DNA of 64,000 nucleotides, taken from the NCBI GenBank assembly GCA_030035585.1, contig CM057476.1, forward strand, positions 19,018,501-19,082,500, read 5' to 3'. Origin of the DNA: Dugong dugon. Taxonomy: Eukaryota; Chordata; Mammalia; Sirenia; Dugongidae. The translations under genes and the position numbers were made by a program. Under the pieces are notes generated by a model. The model worked only from the letters and a program-made list of their open reading frames with translations, was not told the origin of the DNA and ran no database searches. Below, piece after piece: positions 1 through 16,029 of the stretch. Within the stretch, counting starts at the first letter, position 1; each line of letters starts with the position of its first letter.

Positions 1-431
1 TATGTGGATACATGTTCTGTTGGAGTCTCCTGAGTCCCTGTTGCTCCACAGGAAGGAGCTATAGTGGCTATGGCTGTGGGACAGGGGAGAGTGGTGTGGA
101 TAACAAGACAGGGACTTCTACAGCAGGCCAAAAAGATTGATGCACACAGTTTACGACCTGTTGACAGGCTAGTCAGTGAGTGACAGCTCATGGTCCAGGA
201 ATAAAACATTTAAGGGAACCAGAAACACCAACCTTGAGGGTAAGAGGAGGTGTCCTGGAATAAAACAGACAGATTGGGTTACCCAGTACTGTAAGGTAAG
301 CTAGCAACTAAAGCTTCCAGGGAGAGGCAGTGTGGTTCTGTAGAGACCTCACTGGCCTGTGAGTGAAGAAGAATAGTCTTTATGGGCAGAACTGAAAGTA
401 AATCATTTGGCATCATGGTCCTCTCCACAAG

Positions 432-851
432 CTAGTTTTAATATTGAATTGTTGCTGTTGTTGTGTGCCGTCAAGTCGATTCCAACTCATGGAGACCCTG
501 CATGACACAGGAGAACTACCCCATAGGGATTCCTAGGCTGTAATCTTTAAGAGAACAGACTGCCAGGTCTCTCCCTCAGCTGCTGTGTGGGTTTGAATCG
601 CTGACCTTTTGATTAGCAGCCAAGCGCTTAACCACTGTGCAACCGGGGCTCCTAGTTTAACACTGAATAATAAAAATGAAAAAATAAACCCAGTGCCATC
701 AAATTGATTCTAACTCATCGCAATCCTTTAGGATAGAGCAGAATTGCCCCATGGGGTTTCCAAGGAGCGCCTGGTGGATTCAAACTGCTGACATTTTGGT
801 TAGCAGCCAAGTTCTTAACCACTGTGCCACCAGGGCTCCTAACACTGAATA
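432..851 (-). repeat. Two AfroSINEs sharing one target site
   Basis: SINE copies at 451-654 (long form) and 670-840 (short form), both with the tRNA-like A/B boxes on the minus strand. The flanking target sequence appears three times: 432-449, 652-668 (CTAGTTTAACACTGAAT) and 841-851 (AACACTGAATA, a perfect 11-bp duplicate of 659-669). This implies two successive insertions at the same place. Confidence 0.85.
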
Positions 852-3800
852 GACTATATTTAAAGTCCTTTAAGAATTTCAGGGAAATTACTGTAAAACT
901 ATCAACATATTATTATCAGAAAGCAAAAAAGTGGAAGGGTTTACATTTCCTTACTCAACGATGCCTAAATATGCAATAGCAACCAGAGAAGCTGTATTTA
1001 CTAACTTCCTGACTTAAAAAGTTTTTAAGGTAAAAGAAACCTAGTACTTTCTGCTCATCAGTGCAGACATGTAATTCCATATGATGCTCTGGGTCAAGAA
1101 CCAACAAAATCCAGGAATCTAACATGAGGCAGAACCTGGTCAAAACAAATGCAACTTGAAAGCAAAAGCTTGGCCATGAAACTATAGGATATAAGTGCAA
1201 ATACAGAAAATTAAACCAAGGCATTCACTATCAAACCAGAAAGGAGAGTGATCGGATGCCTGATCCCTCACCGTGAGCAAAGAATGCTGGGTGTTTCTCC
1301 ATCAGGACCCTCTGTGAACAATGAGAGCTCCAGGGTTACCCTTCCAGTCTCAATTCTGCACTGGTTTACCCCCAAGCCTCGGAATAAAAATGCACTATTT
1401 CTGAAGTGAGGATGCAAAACAGAAAAACGCTATAACTTTTTTTTTTTTTTTTTTAAAGTAAAGGCCTTGGGCTCCATGGCTGAGCTGGTTCACTTCTTGC
1501 AGGGGTTCTAAACAAGCATGAGAACCAAAGTATAGACCCAATTCAGTAGTCTGTATCATTCAAGCATGACTTAGAGCTTCCGCCAGCAAAGAAACCCAAG
1601 TCACGGTCCTTCTGAGAAAGCAGACGTGTGCTCTACCTCCCTACCCTCCAGGTTAGGCCTTCCCTACCTAATCCAGATACCCCGTTGGCAGGGGCAGAAC
1701 ATTTGCTACATATGGCTATAACGTGGCTTCTAGACAGAGCATGACTGCAGAAAGTTGTCCGTTATACCTTGAATCTATTTCTGAGGAATCCTGTAGTCAG
1801 AAACCTTTTCTTTGCCTAAGACACGGCAGTTTTCCTGGCTTTGGGTATCAGGTGTTTTGCGCTGAGAGCTTCTGCCCACAGCACTTGTCTACGTGCTCTG
1901 AACGGACTCCAGAAAACCAGGAAAGAGTTAAGCGCTCTTTGCACTTGACTCGGTGGCTTCCCTTCACCACACACTCCCAGATCCCACCATTCTTTGAGCT
2001 CACGTGCAGCCAATCAAAGCCAAGGAAGGAAATGATCCTGGCCGGCTGACAGCCCCAGAGCAGAGCGCGCTGATGGCCATATATGGTAAAAACCACTGTC
2101 AGAGCCCTGTCAGGCCTGCTGGCCGGCTGCTGTGGACCCATCAGTGAACCGCAGCGGGAGGAGAGGCGGCAAGGCAAGGCACAAAGCACAGGCTGCCTGC
2201 TCATCTCTAGGGCGGAGGTAGGGGAGGGGAGGGAGGAAGCCGTCATCTGCCCAGGCACACACTGAGTCACAGCCACTCACTGTCATCAAAAATAGCCCCG
2301 GGGTACATTGTGAGGTTCCTTCTGCCAGGACTCTGTGCTCCATTGTTAACTGGGGGTGAGCAGGGTGCCCCCTCCCAGCTCCAAGCAAGACTATGGAAAA
2401 CACAGTCACCGGGAGCAAATGAAAAGGCCCTTCTGTGGCACTTCATGTGGTAATGAGGCTGTGCAGTGCTTGTGTGACATAATTTGGGAGCCATTGTTCT
2501 GCACCTGGTGCCCCCACCACCCCGCCCCCTTCTCAGGGCCCATGCACTTGACAGCTGAAGGTGCTCCTGGCATCAGACAGCATCTCTTTCAGGAGACAGA
2601 ATGGGCATCACACAACACACAAGGACACTGGCCCTGGATAAAATGTCCTGCCCGTAACACCAAAGCCGCCATGTGCCAAACACCCACATCTGTGTGTACA
2701 AAGGGCAACGGACACCGGCCCCTTGTCCAAACCAGAGCACTGCCATTTGTGAAAATGGAAATGGCCTGCCAGTGGAGTACAGTAGGGAGAGACGCAGCAG
2801 GTGCAGGGCAGTGGCTGGGGTCACACAGAAAAACACCATCAGGAGACAGGCCCCTCCTTTTGAACTAGTCCATGAAAAGGGCCCTGATCAGCACGGCGCC
2901 TGGCACTTAAAGGAAACCCTCAACAGGGCGCACCGCCGCTATTCCATCATTGTCCTTACTTCTTCACAAGGCACGGTGGAGACCAAGTTTCCAAACCTTA
3001 CAACAATTCTCCAAGCTGGCAGAATCAAAGCCCTGACAAGCTAGTACTTTTGTTATTCAACCTTCAAATCACAGAAAAAGAATGCCAAGGATTACGTGTC
3101 AATTAGACCATGGTTTCTATACAAAAAAATCCTTCACCCTCAGTGGAAAAAAAAATTTTTTTTTAATTAAAAAAATACACACACCATGTACAAATCAAAT
3201 AATGACTCAAAATGCCTAACTTCTACCCATGAGAGACCCAGAGCTTTGGGCAGTTCACTCGATCTGAGTGTCAGTTTCTACAATTGCACAGAAGAGGTAT
3301 GATGGCACGAACCGAGACATCGCTTATGAAGGAGACCCGCTAAGCACATTCTGATGTCATTCTGGAGTCTCATTCTTGTGAAGATGACATGGAGTTACTG
3401 CCTTTTCCTGAAGATGATACAGAGCAAAGATGCTAGGTAGATCCAGTTATAACAAAAAAAAAAAAATTCTAAAATGGACAACAGTGCTTATTCTAGTTCT
3501 TGTCCCCATAAATGATAAAGGAAAATACTAATTCTGTACTATTTACACTGGAAGTGAAGACAAAAAGAGCCAAGAAATCATAATTTTCTACCAAAAAGCT
3601 ACCCTTTGGCTCCTCTTATTAAGCCCTCTAACCAAACATCCCATTTCTCCTAGACCAGAAAAATCAACCTAAACTCCCAGAGATCCAGGAAGTTGAGGTA
3701 AGGCTACCCTTCATTCTTTGCCCTCCTGAGGCCAGAGCACCTCTTCTTATTTATCAGTCTAATGGATCAGCTGGGCTCCTCCTCAGTTTCATCCCTAGCA

Positions 3801-4095
3801 CCTACACACAGGAGAAACCCAAATTCAAATAACTAGAACCTTCTCTGCGATATCTTCCTTGACTTCCAAGACCCAGCTGGAAATTACCTCTCAGACCATG
3901 TCAGAGCATGTTATACAAAGTCCCCCATTGGAGAGAATAAGGCTACAGAAGCTTTTTAAAAGCAAGAACCCAACACAGGTCCTGGTACAGAACAGGCACT
4001 CAAACACTGGATGAATGAGTACATGAATGAATGAATGTGATTTTTTAAAAATACTGTCTTAAACAACAGTATGCTCTGTTAATATCATTAATTGG
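852..4095. other. Intron 2 unique sequence
   Basis: Mostly non-repeat. It holds a T18 run (1,437-1,454), the regulatory-looking block at 1,700-2,900, an A/T-run patch (3,140-3,175) and an L2/MIR-like tail with ATGA repeats (3,960-4,036). Overlapping frames of 60-170 aa at 1,720-3,050 are on both strands, resemble nothing and are composition effects. Confidence 0.6.
2001..2269. promoter_or_regulatory. CACGTG/CCAAT/CArG/AP-1 cluster in intron 2
   Basis: In a GC-richer, repeat-free patch: CACGTG E-box (2,001-2,006), CCAAT (2,010-2,014), a perfect SRF CArG box CCATATATGG (2,077-2,086) and a perfect AP-1 site TGAGTCA (2,263-2,269). SRF controls many actin-cytoskeleton genes, so an intronic enhancer of CORO1C is plausible. 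This is inference from motifs; conservation was not tested. Confidence 0.4.
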
Positions 4096-4097
4096 TT

Positions 4098-4290
4098 TTG
4101 TTTTGTTTTGTTTTTTTAATAGTATTTTATTGTGTTTTTGGTGAAAGTTTACACAGCAGTTTAGGTTCCCATTCAATAATTTCTACACAAGTTGTTCAGT
4201 GAAATTGGCTACATTCTTCACAATGCATGAACATTCTCATTATTTCTGTTCTGGTTGCTCCATTTCCAATTATCACCAATAGTTTTAAAA
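4098..4290 (-). mobile_element. L1-type 3' end fragment
   Basis: A T-rich left edge followed by a GTGAAAGTTTACA-type block and TTCAGTGAAATTGGCTACATTC, the antisense view of an L1-like 3' UTR seen again at 52.1 and 60.6 kb. The right end is uncertain. Confidence 0.55.
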
Positions 4291-4439
4291 AATAATTTAT
4301 ACATATAATAAATTCACTGTAGAATATTTTGAAAAAAGTAAATGTAAAGTAAATAAAAATCATCTTTAATCCCACCATCAATGTTAACATTTCAGACTTT
4401 TTCCTAAAAACGAGTAACATAAACTGAAGTTACACATAG

Positions 4440-4770
4440 CGCTGGAGGATCCGCTTTCAAGATGGCTCACTCACATGGTTGGTAAGTTGGTGTTGGCTGC
4501 TGGGAGCAGGTTCTGTGGACCTTTCTACAACACTGCTTGAGCGTCCTCACAACATGGCAGCTGGCTTCTGCCAACAGTGAAACAAAAGAAAGCAAAGAGG
4601 AATCCACCATGATCTCATGACTGAGTCTCAGGAGTCCCATGTCATCAATTGCACAATATCCTACTGTTTACACAGATCAACCCTACTTAACATGCAAGGG
4701 ACCCACACCACAGCATGAATACCAGAGGTGAGAATTACTAGATACTAGAGGCCATCTTGAGGCTATCATG
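4440..4770 (+). mobile_element. Ancient LTR-like repeat fragment (probable ERVL class)
   Basis: It contains CTCACTCACATGGTTG, CACAACATGGCAGCTGGCTTC-like and GAATACCAGAGG blocks of a common old mammalian repeat that I take to be an ERVL-class LTR. The same family occurs at 53,932-54,458. It is an old, heavily diverged fossil; family not resolved. Confidence 0.4.
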
Positions 4771-5162
4771 ATTCAGTAAAACAAGATTCTGGAGAACCAC
4801 TCTATTAAGTAGATAAGAAAATAATTATAATACATCGTGATAATGTAGCCTGATAGCAGTGGTATGGACAAGCTGCTTGGAGAATCCAAAGGATGATTTC
4901 CTCTGTCTCATGGAATCAGAGGAGGTAACAACTGACTGGAGTTTTCTACAGTAAGGAGAGGCCACCGAGTACCATCATTAGTTAGGCACTTAGAATACTG
5001 ACTGAAATGAATTAAGATGTCTTCCTCAATAAACCTAACAGAAAAATAAAGCAGCCCTTCTCAACTCAAATTCTGTGAGAAAATTAAATCCTAAGGTCAT
5101 ACTAAGGCAGCCATTATATAAAATAAACTTCCCTTCTATGCATTTAGAAGGCACTAGCTATG

Positions 5163-5313
5163 CACCCTCAATGAGATGGATTGACACAGTGGCTGCAACA
5201 ATGCGCTCAAGCATAATAATAATCACGAGGATGGCGCAGGACCGGGCAGTGTTTTGTTCTGTTGTACCTAGGGCCGCTATGAGTCAGAACCAACTCGACG
5301 GCACCTAACAACA
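5163..5313 (+). mobile_element. RTE-type LINE 3' end, 5' truncated
   Basis: The plus strand encodes the RTE ORF C-terminus: RWIDTVAATM, then RMAQDRAVF and MSQNQLDGT, ending GACGGCACCTAACAACA. A 7-bp duplication AGCTATG flanks it (5,156-5,162 and 5,314-5,320). The last 40 bases match the 3' tails of the AfroSINEs in this window, which fits RTE-driven mobilisation of the SINE. Confidence 0.85.
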
Positions 5314-5792
5314 AGCTATGTATAATCCTTGAGAGAGCTAAGGAAAGAGTCACTCAAATTATTTTCTGTAGGACTTAATTCTTTTGAAAAACCCCTGCTG
5401 AGAAAGACTGCAAAATGAGTTGAAATGATAGTTCATAGGCCTAAAGAACAAAAGATTCCAAACATTCCTACAGACAGTTCCTAAAATAAAGGGAAGAAGT
5501 GTAACTGTGTGTAAGAAGGCACTGCACAGCTACACCAGAGAAGCTAGAAGGAGAAAGGAAGAGATAGTGAGCCAAAAGGTTAGCAGAGGCCTATCTGTAC
5601 CCCTTCCATCATGGCTGAGTGGAGCTACTCTCCCAGCAGTTACAACAAGAATGAAATCAACCACCATTCCAATTTACGAAAGTTCTTTCACCATAGAAAC
5701 AGTCAAGGGAGGAAGGAAAAAAGCAATTAGGGAAGGTATGAGCCATCCAGAGCGTATGGTCCTTCCACGTGAATGTTAAGATCAAGAGTATA

Positions 5793-6120
5793 CACAGGCA
5801 GTCCCCAGACTATGAACAAGTTCGCTTCCTAAGTCTGTCTTCAGGTCGAATTTGTCCATAAATAGGAACAGTTAGATACAGTTTGTATCTAATGTCAGTT
5901 AGTCAAATGTTTGTCTTAGTATATAGTACACAGCATACTTTTCTGCTCATAAAAACATTAAAGAAACACTTCCAGCTACACTAAAATATTGATAACATAA
6001 TAATACAGTAATAACAATAACAATAATGTTGTGATGCAAGTCGCAAAGTAGCATCCATTTGTTATTACAAACCATTGTATGTACCTTGAAGTTTTCTCGT
6101 AACTACGGGTTGTTCATAAC
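5793..6120 (+). mobile_element. Possible Tigger-like DNA transposon remnant
   Basis: It starts CAGTCCCCAGACTATGAAC and ends GAAGTTTTCTCGTAACTACG with a TTGTTCATAACC edge. The body (GTTAGTCAAATGTTTGTCTTAG) resembles an old non-autonomous element. The terminal inverted repeats are weak and the family name is a guess. Confidence 0.35.
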
Positions 6121-6181
6121 CATGCCCCCCACCCCTTTGATTACAGCCAGAGTTGAAGGCTGTGATCTGAAGTCTTAGTGA

Positions 6182-6184
<3 letters not shown>

Positions 6185-6232
<48 letters not shown>
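6185..6232. repeat. (TG)n microsatellite
   Basis: About 23 uninterrupted TG units, preceded by two GTGA units. It gives spurious Cys/Val and His/Thr frames on the two strands. Likely polymorphic. Confidence 0.98.
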
Positions 6233-6233
<1 letters not shown>

Positions 6234-7020
6234 AAGCACACACCTAACCAGAAATGGTGCCGTATGTTTGCAGGAGCCACCCTGGCTCACAACAAGGATA
6301 AGGGAGGGTGATTTAGTCCCACATCAGGAAGAAGCATGTTCAGGCCAAACTGGTAGAGTTGGGGTGGGGGGGCACTGAAAACCTGTTTGCTCTTGAGACA
6401 AGGCAGCTTGTGCAGTTGCAGCAAGAACAAAAATGTACCCCTCACGGCCAGAACTACAAGGCTGACTTCTGTTCAGCAGGACTGCTGTTACTCATCCTCA
6501 GAGAGACTAAAGAATAAGAAAATGTACTAAGCCACCCCTTGAAGAATTCTGACAGAGTGACATGCCACAGCTTGATGGAAGCAGATCCATCCAGAATCAT
6601 GTGTGCTGATCTGAATCGCCCCACCCCAGGATGGAGCACTTTGCAGATTCCTCCAGCAGTGACCTCCTAAAATCCCACTTTCTCTAGTAAACCCTTCTTA
6701 ACAAAAACCTCATACACCACACACTTAAAATAAACATAATTCATTCCTATGCTTCTCTCTTTCTGGGTTTGTGTGCTTAAATGTATTTGTCCCCATTACT
6801 CTTTCCACTTTAGATTTTAAGTCCTAGAAAACAAAGACCATGTCAGACACGTAAATATTCTCCCAGAATCTAACCACAAGCTTCACGAGTGTACAACAGT
6901 AAACCACTAACTAGCTCTGAAGAGAAATTCATGGAAAGCCATGCTTTTTAATGGGAGCCTTTCTGAAAAGGTCACTCACGATCCACCTTAAGATCAGTAT
7001 GTGCATATCAATATTAATAT
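6233..7020. other. Intron 2 unique sequence
   Basis: No gene, repeat or splice-flanked open frame recognised. Confidence 0.5.
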
Positions 7021-7023
7021 GTA

Positions 7024-7288
7024 CCAAAAAAAAAAACAAAACCTTGCCGTTGAGTTGATTCTGACTCATAGCAACTATCTTAGGCCAGGTTCTCTACAGA
7101 CACAACCTCAACCATCACAGGAAACCTACAGGACAGAGTAGAACTCCCCCATAGGGTTTCCAAGGCTATAACCTTTCCAGAAGCAGACTGCCACATCTTT
7201 CTCCCTCAGAGCAGCTGGTGGGTTCAAACCACCAACCTCTCAGCTAGCACTCGAACTGCTTAACCACTGCACAACACAGAAAGCTCCA
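7024..7288 (-). repeat. AfroSINE with internal filler
   Basis: A long-form copy with B-box-like GGTTCAAACC on the plus view. About 50 bp of foreign sequence (starting TATCTTAGGCCAGGTTC) interrupts it between GACTCATAGCAAC and CCTACAGGACAGAG. Confidence 0.85.
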
Positions 7289-7599
7289 AAGGTGTCACCA
7301 AAACCAACCTGCCTGTCTCTAATCAGAAACAAAAAAAGAGGAACAGTACCAGAAATCCCTCAGATATTTATTAGAAACCATACCCATCTCTTAAGATTTT
7401 TGTTTAAAATGATCCCAGATGGTAACAACATATACTAGAGCCTAGTGCACATTTAAGAACATAATTTCCTGCAATCCTGATTTCAAGCATCGCTTTCTAT
7501 TAGGATACTTGGGGATTTTTTTTTTAACTATTAAAGAAAATCAGCCCCCCAACATAAAACTATTTCACAGACGCAAAGACACTGATGTTTTAGGAATGT

Positions 7600-7722
7600 C
7601 TATACCAGCGGCTCTGCAGAAGAAAGATGTAGCAGTCTACTTCCATAGAGATTTACAGCCTCGGAAATCCTATGGGGTTGCTACGAGTCAGAATCGACTT
7701 GACATCAGTGGGATTCAAAGCT
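7600..7722 (+). repeat. AfroSINE 3' half
   Basis: A plus-oriented 5'-truncated copy: AAAGATGTAGCAGTCTACTTCC, then GTTGCTACGAGTCAGAATCG. It is one of only three SINEs antisense to CORO1C inside the transcription unit. Confidence 0.85.
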
Positions 7723-7955
7723 AAAGAGCCCTGCGTTAGGATTACTGGGTTCATTACGTACTTGGGGCCCCCTTCCTTTTTTCCCTTCAACACTGCACTT
7801 CTGAGGAGGGGATAAACATGTCACTCAATACCACCAATCTATGGGCTGCTTTCTGGTGTAGACTAGGAAACTAACCACAGCAAAAGCTAGATGCAAGTGT
7901 TCCTGGAGGGTCCGGTCTAGGTAACAACTAGGCAAAAAACAGTGTCTTAGAAAGG

Positions 7956-8459
7956 TGTTATGGATTGAACTGTGTCCCCCAAAAATATGTGTATCAATTT
8001 GGCTAGGCCATGATTCCCAGTATTGTGTGACTGTCCACCATTTTGTCATCTGATGTAATTTTCCTATGTTGTAAATGATGTTAATAAGATGGGATTAGCA
8101 GAAGTTATGTTAATGAGGCAAGACTCAACCTACAAGATTAGTTTGTGTCTTAAACCAATCTCTTTTCAGATATAAAAGAGAGAAGCAAGCAGAGATACAA
8201 GGGGACCTCATACCACCAAGAAACAACAGCCAGGAGAATAGTGCATCCTTTGGATCCAGTGTCCCTGCACTGAGAAGCTCCTAGTCCGGAGGAAGACTGA
8301 TGACAAGGACCTTCTTCCAGAGCAGAGAAAGCCTTCCCCTGGAGCTGACACCCTGAATCTGGACTTCTAGCCTCCTAGACTGTGAGAGAATAAACATCTG
8401 CTTGATAAAGCCATCCACTTGTAGTATTTCTGTTACAGCAACACTAGCTGACTAGGACA
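7956..8459 (+). mobile_element. Solo LTR, MaLR-like (afrotherian)
   Basis: A TG...CA element of about 504 bp with U3, a TATA-like ATATAAAAGAGAG box and a polyadenylation signal (AGAATAAA) near the 3' end, ending GACTAGGACA. The flanks AAAGG and GAAGG are a near-match 5-bp target duplication. It is the same family as 58,054-58,577. Solo LTR with no internal region, moderately diverged. Confidence 0.75.
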
Positions 8460-8624
8460 GAAGGAAAGAAAAATGAGAGTCACCTGTGCTCACAGGCTAG
8501 GCCCAGCTGCCACAGTGGATCCTTCTGAGAGCTCCCCAGGTACAGAACTGTCTAGAGGGACCACTCGGCCACTCACCTTTGCTGGGCTCAGCCTTGGCCT
8601 GGATTAAAAAGCAGCCAGAGTAAC

Positions 8625-8845
8625 CTTAGGGGGCAGTGAGTTTATGTTAAAGGCGGAGGTACAACTCAGAAAAGGAGGGTGAGAGTGGCTGTACAACTTG
8701 AAGAATGTAATCAATGTCACTGAACTGTACACGTAGAAACGGTTGAACTGGTGTATATTTTGCTGTGTATATTCTCAACAACAACAAGAAAATAAATAAA
8801 ATTTAAAAAAATAAATAAATATATAAAAAGTAAATTTTAAAAAAG
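8625..8845 (+). mobile_element. L1 3' end
   Basis: 3' UTR text with AATGTCACTGAACTGTACAC and a terminal A-rich AATAAATAAAATTT tail. A sister copy lies at 28,325-28,548. Confidence 0.75.
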
Positions 8846-10068
8846 CAGCCACAGTAAAAAGACTTGTACTTTCCAAAGTTATGCTTTGGCACCGAGGAAG
8901 GGAGAAAATGGAACAATAGTGTTTTCTTTGAATTTTAGTACCAAACCAGCTGCATTAGAAATCCCTTTATAACTGAGAAACATGGAAGATGAGAGGCACT
9001 CCTGAGGTCATCTAGAATTACTGAAGCAGAAAATCAGTTTTATACACTCACAAATAGAGAAACAGAGAAGACAAGGGATAGAGGGATACATCCAAGTCCC
9101 ACTACAGGGTAGTGACTGAGCACAGACTGAGCCCCCTCCTCCCCAGTTCCCAGACCTGCGTTCTTTCCTCCACATCATACTGGCCCTAAGAGCTACAAAC
9201 TTCAGCTTTTGGGATGATAATTTATTAAGTTTAAGTTTAATACACAAACATCTCACACAATACACGTGAGCCTGTCAGTTGTTAAAGTCCATAACCTAAT
9301 ATCGACCTTATTGCCACTGGCTGTCACTGGGCTTGGTTTACACAAAGTCACCTCCTTGAAAACAATTAAGGAGCAAAGCCACACAGACAGTATTACAGCC
9401 TGTGAAAGACCCTCCAGTTTCCTCCAAAAAGCAATGCTTCATCCGAACATGATGATTCTTAAAGCAACTTGCTTTATCCCAATTCCTATAAGGCTACATA
9501 AATAGCAAAACAATAAATATATTAAGTATAGGCCACTTAATGTTAGAGAAAACCAAATCATAAGATCCAGTAGGCTTAGGAACTGCAAGAGTCTCTCTAA
9601 AATGGTAGAAATAGACTCAAAAATTCCCAAGGTTTGTTACAGCAAAGATGGACTCCCAGAGCCTTTGGTGGATAGGAGAGTTGAAGTGAACTGTCTGAAC
9701 TCAATAGGGGAAGACGAGTTGTCAAAAGTTTATTTTGGGCTACCTATCTGGCTTGCTCAATTTCTTTGAAGAAAAAAGTATCTTAAATGTATCCATCAGT
9801 TTATAAAAGCTCTTAACTACAAAACAGATTATGGTTTTCTAGTTCTCGAGCTTGGTTTTCAGGCTGTGGCTATCTTTTCAGCTGGCCACCATAAAGTCCA
9901 CCACTAAAAGGCCAGGTTTCTAAATGCTCCTTGCTCTTTGTGAAGAGATAAATTCAAAAGCAGTGGCTACACATACAGCAATATAATGTGTAACATAGAA
10001 TATTACTACATGTGCACATATATATGATATATAAGAAGAGAACACTGGATGATGTTCAATCTTTGTAA
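8846..10068. other. Intron 2 unique sequence
   Basis: No gene or clear repeat recognised; short frames on both strands are chance. Confidence 0.5.
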
Positions 10069-10075
10069 AACAAGC

Positions 10076-10923
10076 ATTATTGTTCTTAGGTGCCACCGAG
10101 TCGGTTCTGACTCATATGTACGCAGAACGTAACACTGTCTGGTCCTGTGCCATCCTCACAATTGTTGCTATGTTTGAGCCCACTGTTGTTGCCACTGTGT
10201 CAGTCCGTCTCGTAAAGGGTCTTCCTCTTTTCCGCTGACCCCCTACCTTGCCAAGCATGATGTCCTTTTCCAGGGACTGGTCCCTCCTGATAACATGTCC
10301 AAAGTACATTGGACGAAGTCTCACCATCCTCGCTTCTAAGGAGCATTCCGGCTGTACTTCTTCCAAGACAGATTTGTTTGTTCTTTTGGAGGTCCATGGT
10401 ATATTCAATATTCTTCGCCAACACCATAATTCAAAGGCATCAATTCTTCTTCGGTGTTCCTTATTCATTGTCCAGCTTTCACATGCCAATGAGGCGACTG
10501 AAAATATCATCACTTGGGTCAGGCGCACCTTAGTCCTCAAAGTGACATCTTTGCTTTTTAACACTTTAAAGAGGTCTTTTGCAACAGATTTGCCCAATGC
10601 AAGATAACATTTGATTTCTTGACTGCTGCTTCCATGGGTGTTGATTGTGGATCCAAGTAAAATGAAATCCTTGACAACTTCAATCTTTTCTCTGTTTATC
10701 ATGATGTTGCTTATTGGTCCAGTTGTGAGAATTTTTGTTTCCTTTATGTTGAGGTGTAATCCATACCGAAGGCTGTGGTCTTTGATCTTCTTCAGTTAAG
10801 TGCTTCAGGTCTTCTTCACTTGCAGCGTATCACAGGTTGTTAATGAGTCTTCCTTCAATCCTGATGCTATGTTCTTCTTCATATAATCCAGCTTCTTGGG
10901 TTATTTGCTCAGCATACAGATTG
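10076..10923 (-). mobile_element. RTE-type LINE, 5' truncated, with ORF remnant
   Basis: The minus strand carries the post-RT part of an RTE (BovB-like) ORF of about 196 codons in one frame (10,112-10,702). Motifs include EVVKDFILLGSTINTHGSSS, SLACESWTMNKEHRRRIDAF, ELWCWRRILNIPW, YFGHVIRRDQSLEKDIMLGK and RRTDTVATTVGS. Upstream, GPISNIMINREK precedes this frame and the ORF continues with stops. A 7-bp AACAAGC duplication flanks it (10,069-10,075 and 10,924-10,930). It lacks the endonuclease and the RT core, so it is dead on arrival. This is the best-preserved RTE piece here. Confidence 0.93.
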
Positions 10924-10930
10924 AACAAGC

Positions 10931-15046
<4,116 letters not shown>

Positions 15047-15047
15047 A

Positions 15048-15252
15048 AAAAAAACCAACCGGTTGCCATCAAGCTGACCTCAACTCATGGTGACCCCATG
15101 TGTGTCAGAGGAGAACTGTGCTCCATAGGGTTTTCAATGGCTGATTTTTTCAGTAGATCACCAGCCCTTTCTTCCAAGGAGGCTCTGGGTGGACTCAATA
15201 TCTAACCTTTTTGTTAACAGTCAAGCACATTAACTGTTTACATCACCCAGGG
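15048..15252 (-). repeat. AfroSINE, long form
   Basis: The plus view runs from GGTTGCCATCAAGCTGACC to CACCCAGGGAGC, with the GTGTGTCAGAG block typical of the CCTGGGTGG-headed subtype. Confidence 0.9.
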
Positions 15253-15689
15253 AGCAGCTAGGCCCCCATATCTCCTCCTACACAATCAGGGGTCTGCTGG
15301 CCCCCACCCCAGAAGATTACAGGAGAGGCCAGACAGCTAGCCCTGGACTGGAAAACACCCAGCACAGCTGAGAACAGGTGTGAGCAGATGCTGTACTGAC
15401 AACCTGATGCTGTACAGTGGGGCCTCCAGCCCCTTGTTACTCATGGCTCCCAGAACACTTGATGCCAGGTCTAGATACCACCTGTCCACCTCCCACCCCT
15501 CTGTGAAGTCCGCCACCCAATGAGCCACTCCTACCACATTGGCATCAAGTCAGCCTCACTTTTAATTGAATGTGAATGGAAGGAAGTATGATGCTCCATT
15601 AAAAAACCATCTATGTGAGACCAAAAAGTCAACAATTACTCTAAAGCAAAGACGAGAAGACAAGGGGGCAGGGAAACTAGAGTACTAGA

Positions 15690-15848
15690 AACGGAACAAT
15701 CAGAACGCAATTAAAGAGAATGCTGAACACTGTGAAAAATGTAACTAATGTCACTGAACAATCTGTACAGAAATTGCTAAATGGGAACCTAATTTGCTGT
15801 GTAAACTTTCCCTGAAAACACAACAAAATATTTAAAAAAAAAAAATGA
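15690..15848 (+). mobile_element. L1 3' end
   Basis: GGGAACCTAATTTGCTGTGT then AAACTTTCCCTGAAAACACA and a poly(A) run. It is the same 3' UTR family as 44,521-45,307. Confidence 0.7.
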
Positions 15849-16029
15849 GTGGACATTCGAGAAAGGCCTCTAACCTGAAAGACAGAGACGATTTTTCAAC
15901 TCTTCACTCAAATAGGTTATATACCATCTAACTTCACCACCAAGATGAAGATTAACATAGATATGTAAAGTGTTCCGATGTCTTCACTATAAGACACCAT
16001 ACACAAACCTGCTGGCTGACTTACATACT

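Noticed and set aside
1723-3044. Cluster of 60-170 aa frames on both strands
   Set aside because: No motif, no splice structure and mutually overlapping; treated as chance frames in a GC-richer intron patch.
6065-6378. Frames with poly-(Thr-His) or poly-(Cys-Val)
   Set aside because: Direct translation of the (TG)n microsatellite.
10112-10702. 196-aa frame as a host gene
   Set aside because: Clear RTE-type LINE ORF C-terminus with the element's tail and a 7-bp target duplication; not a host protein.
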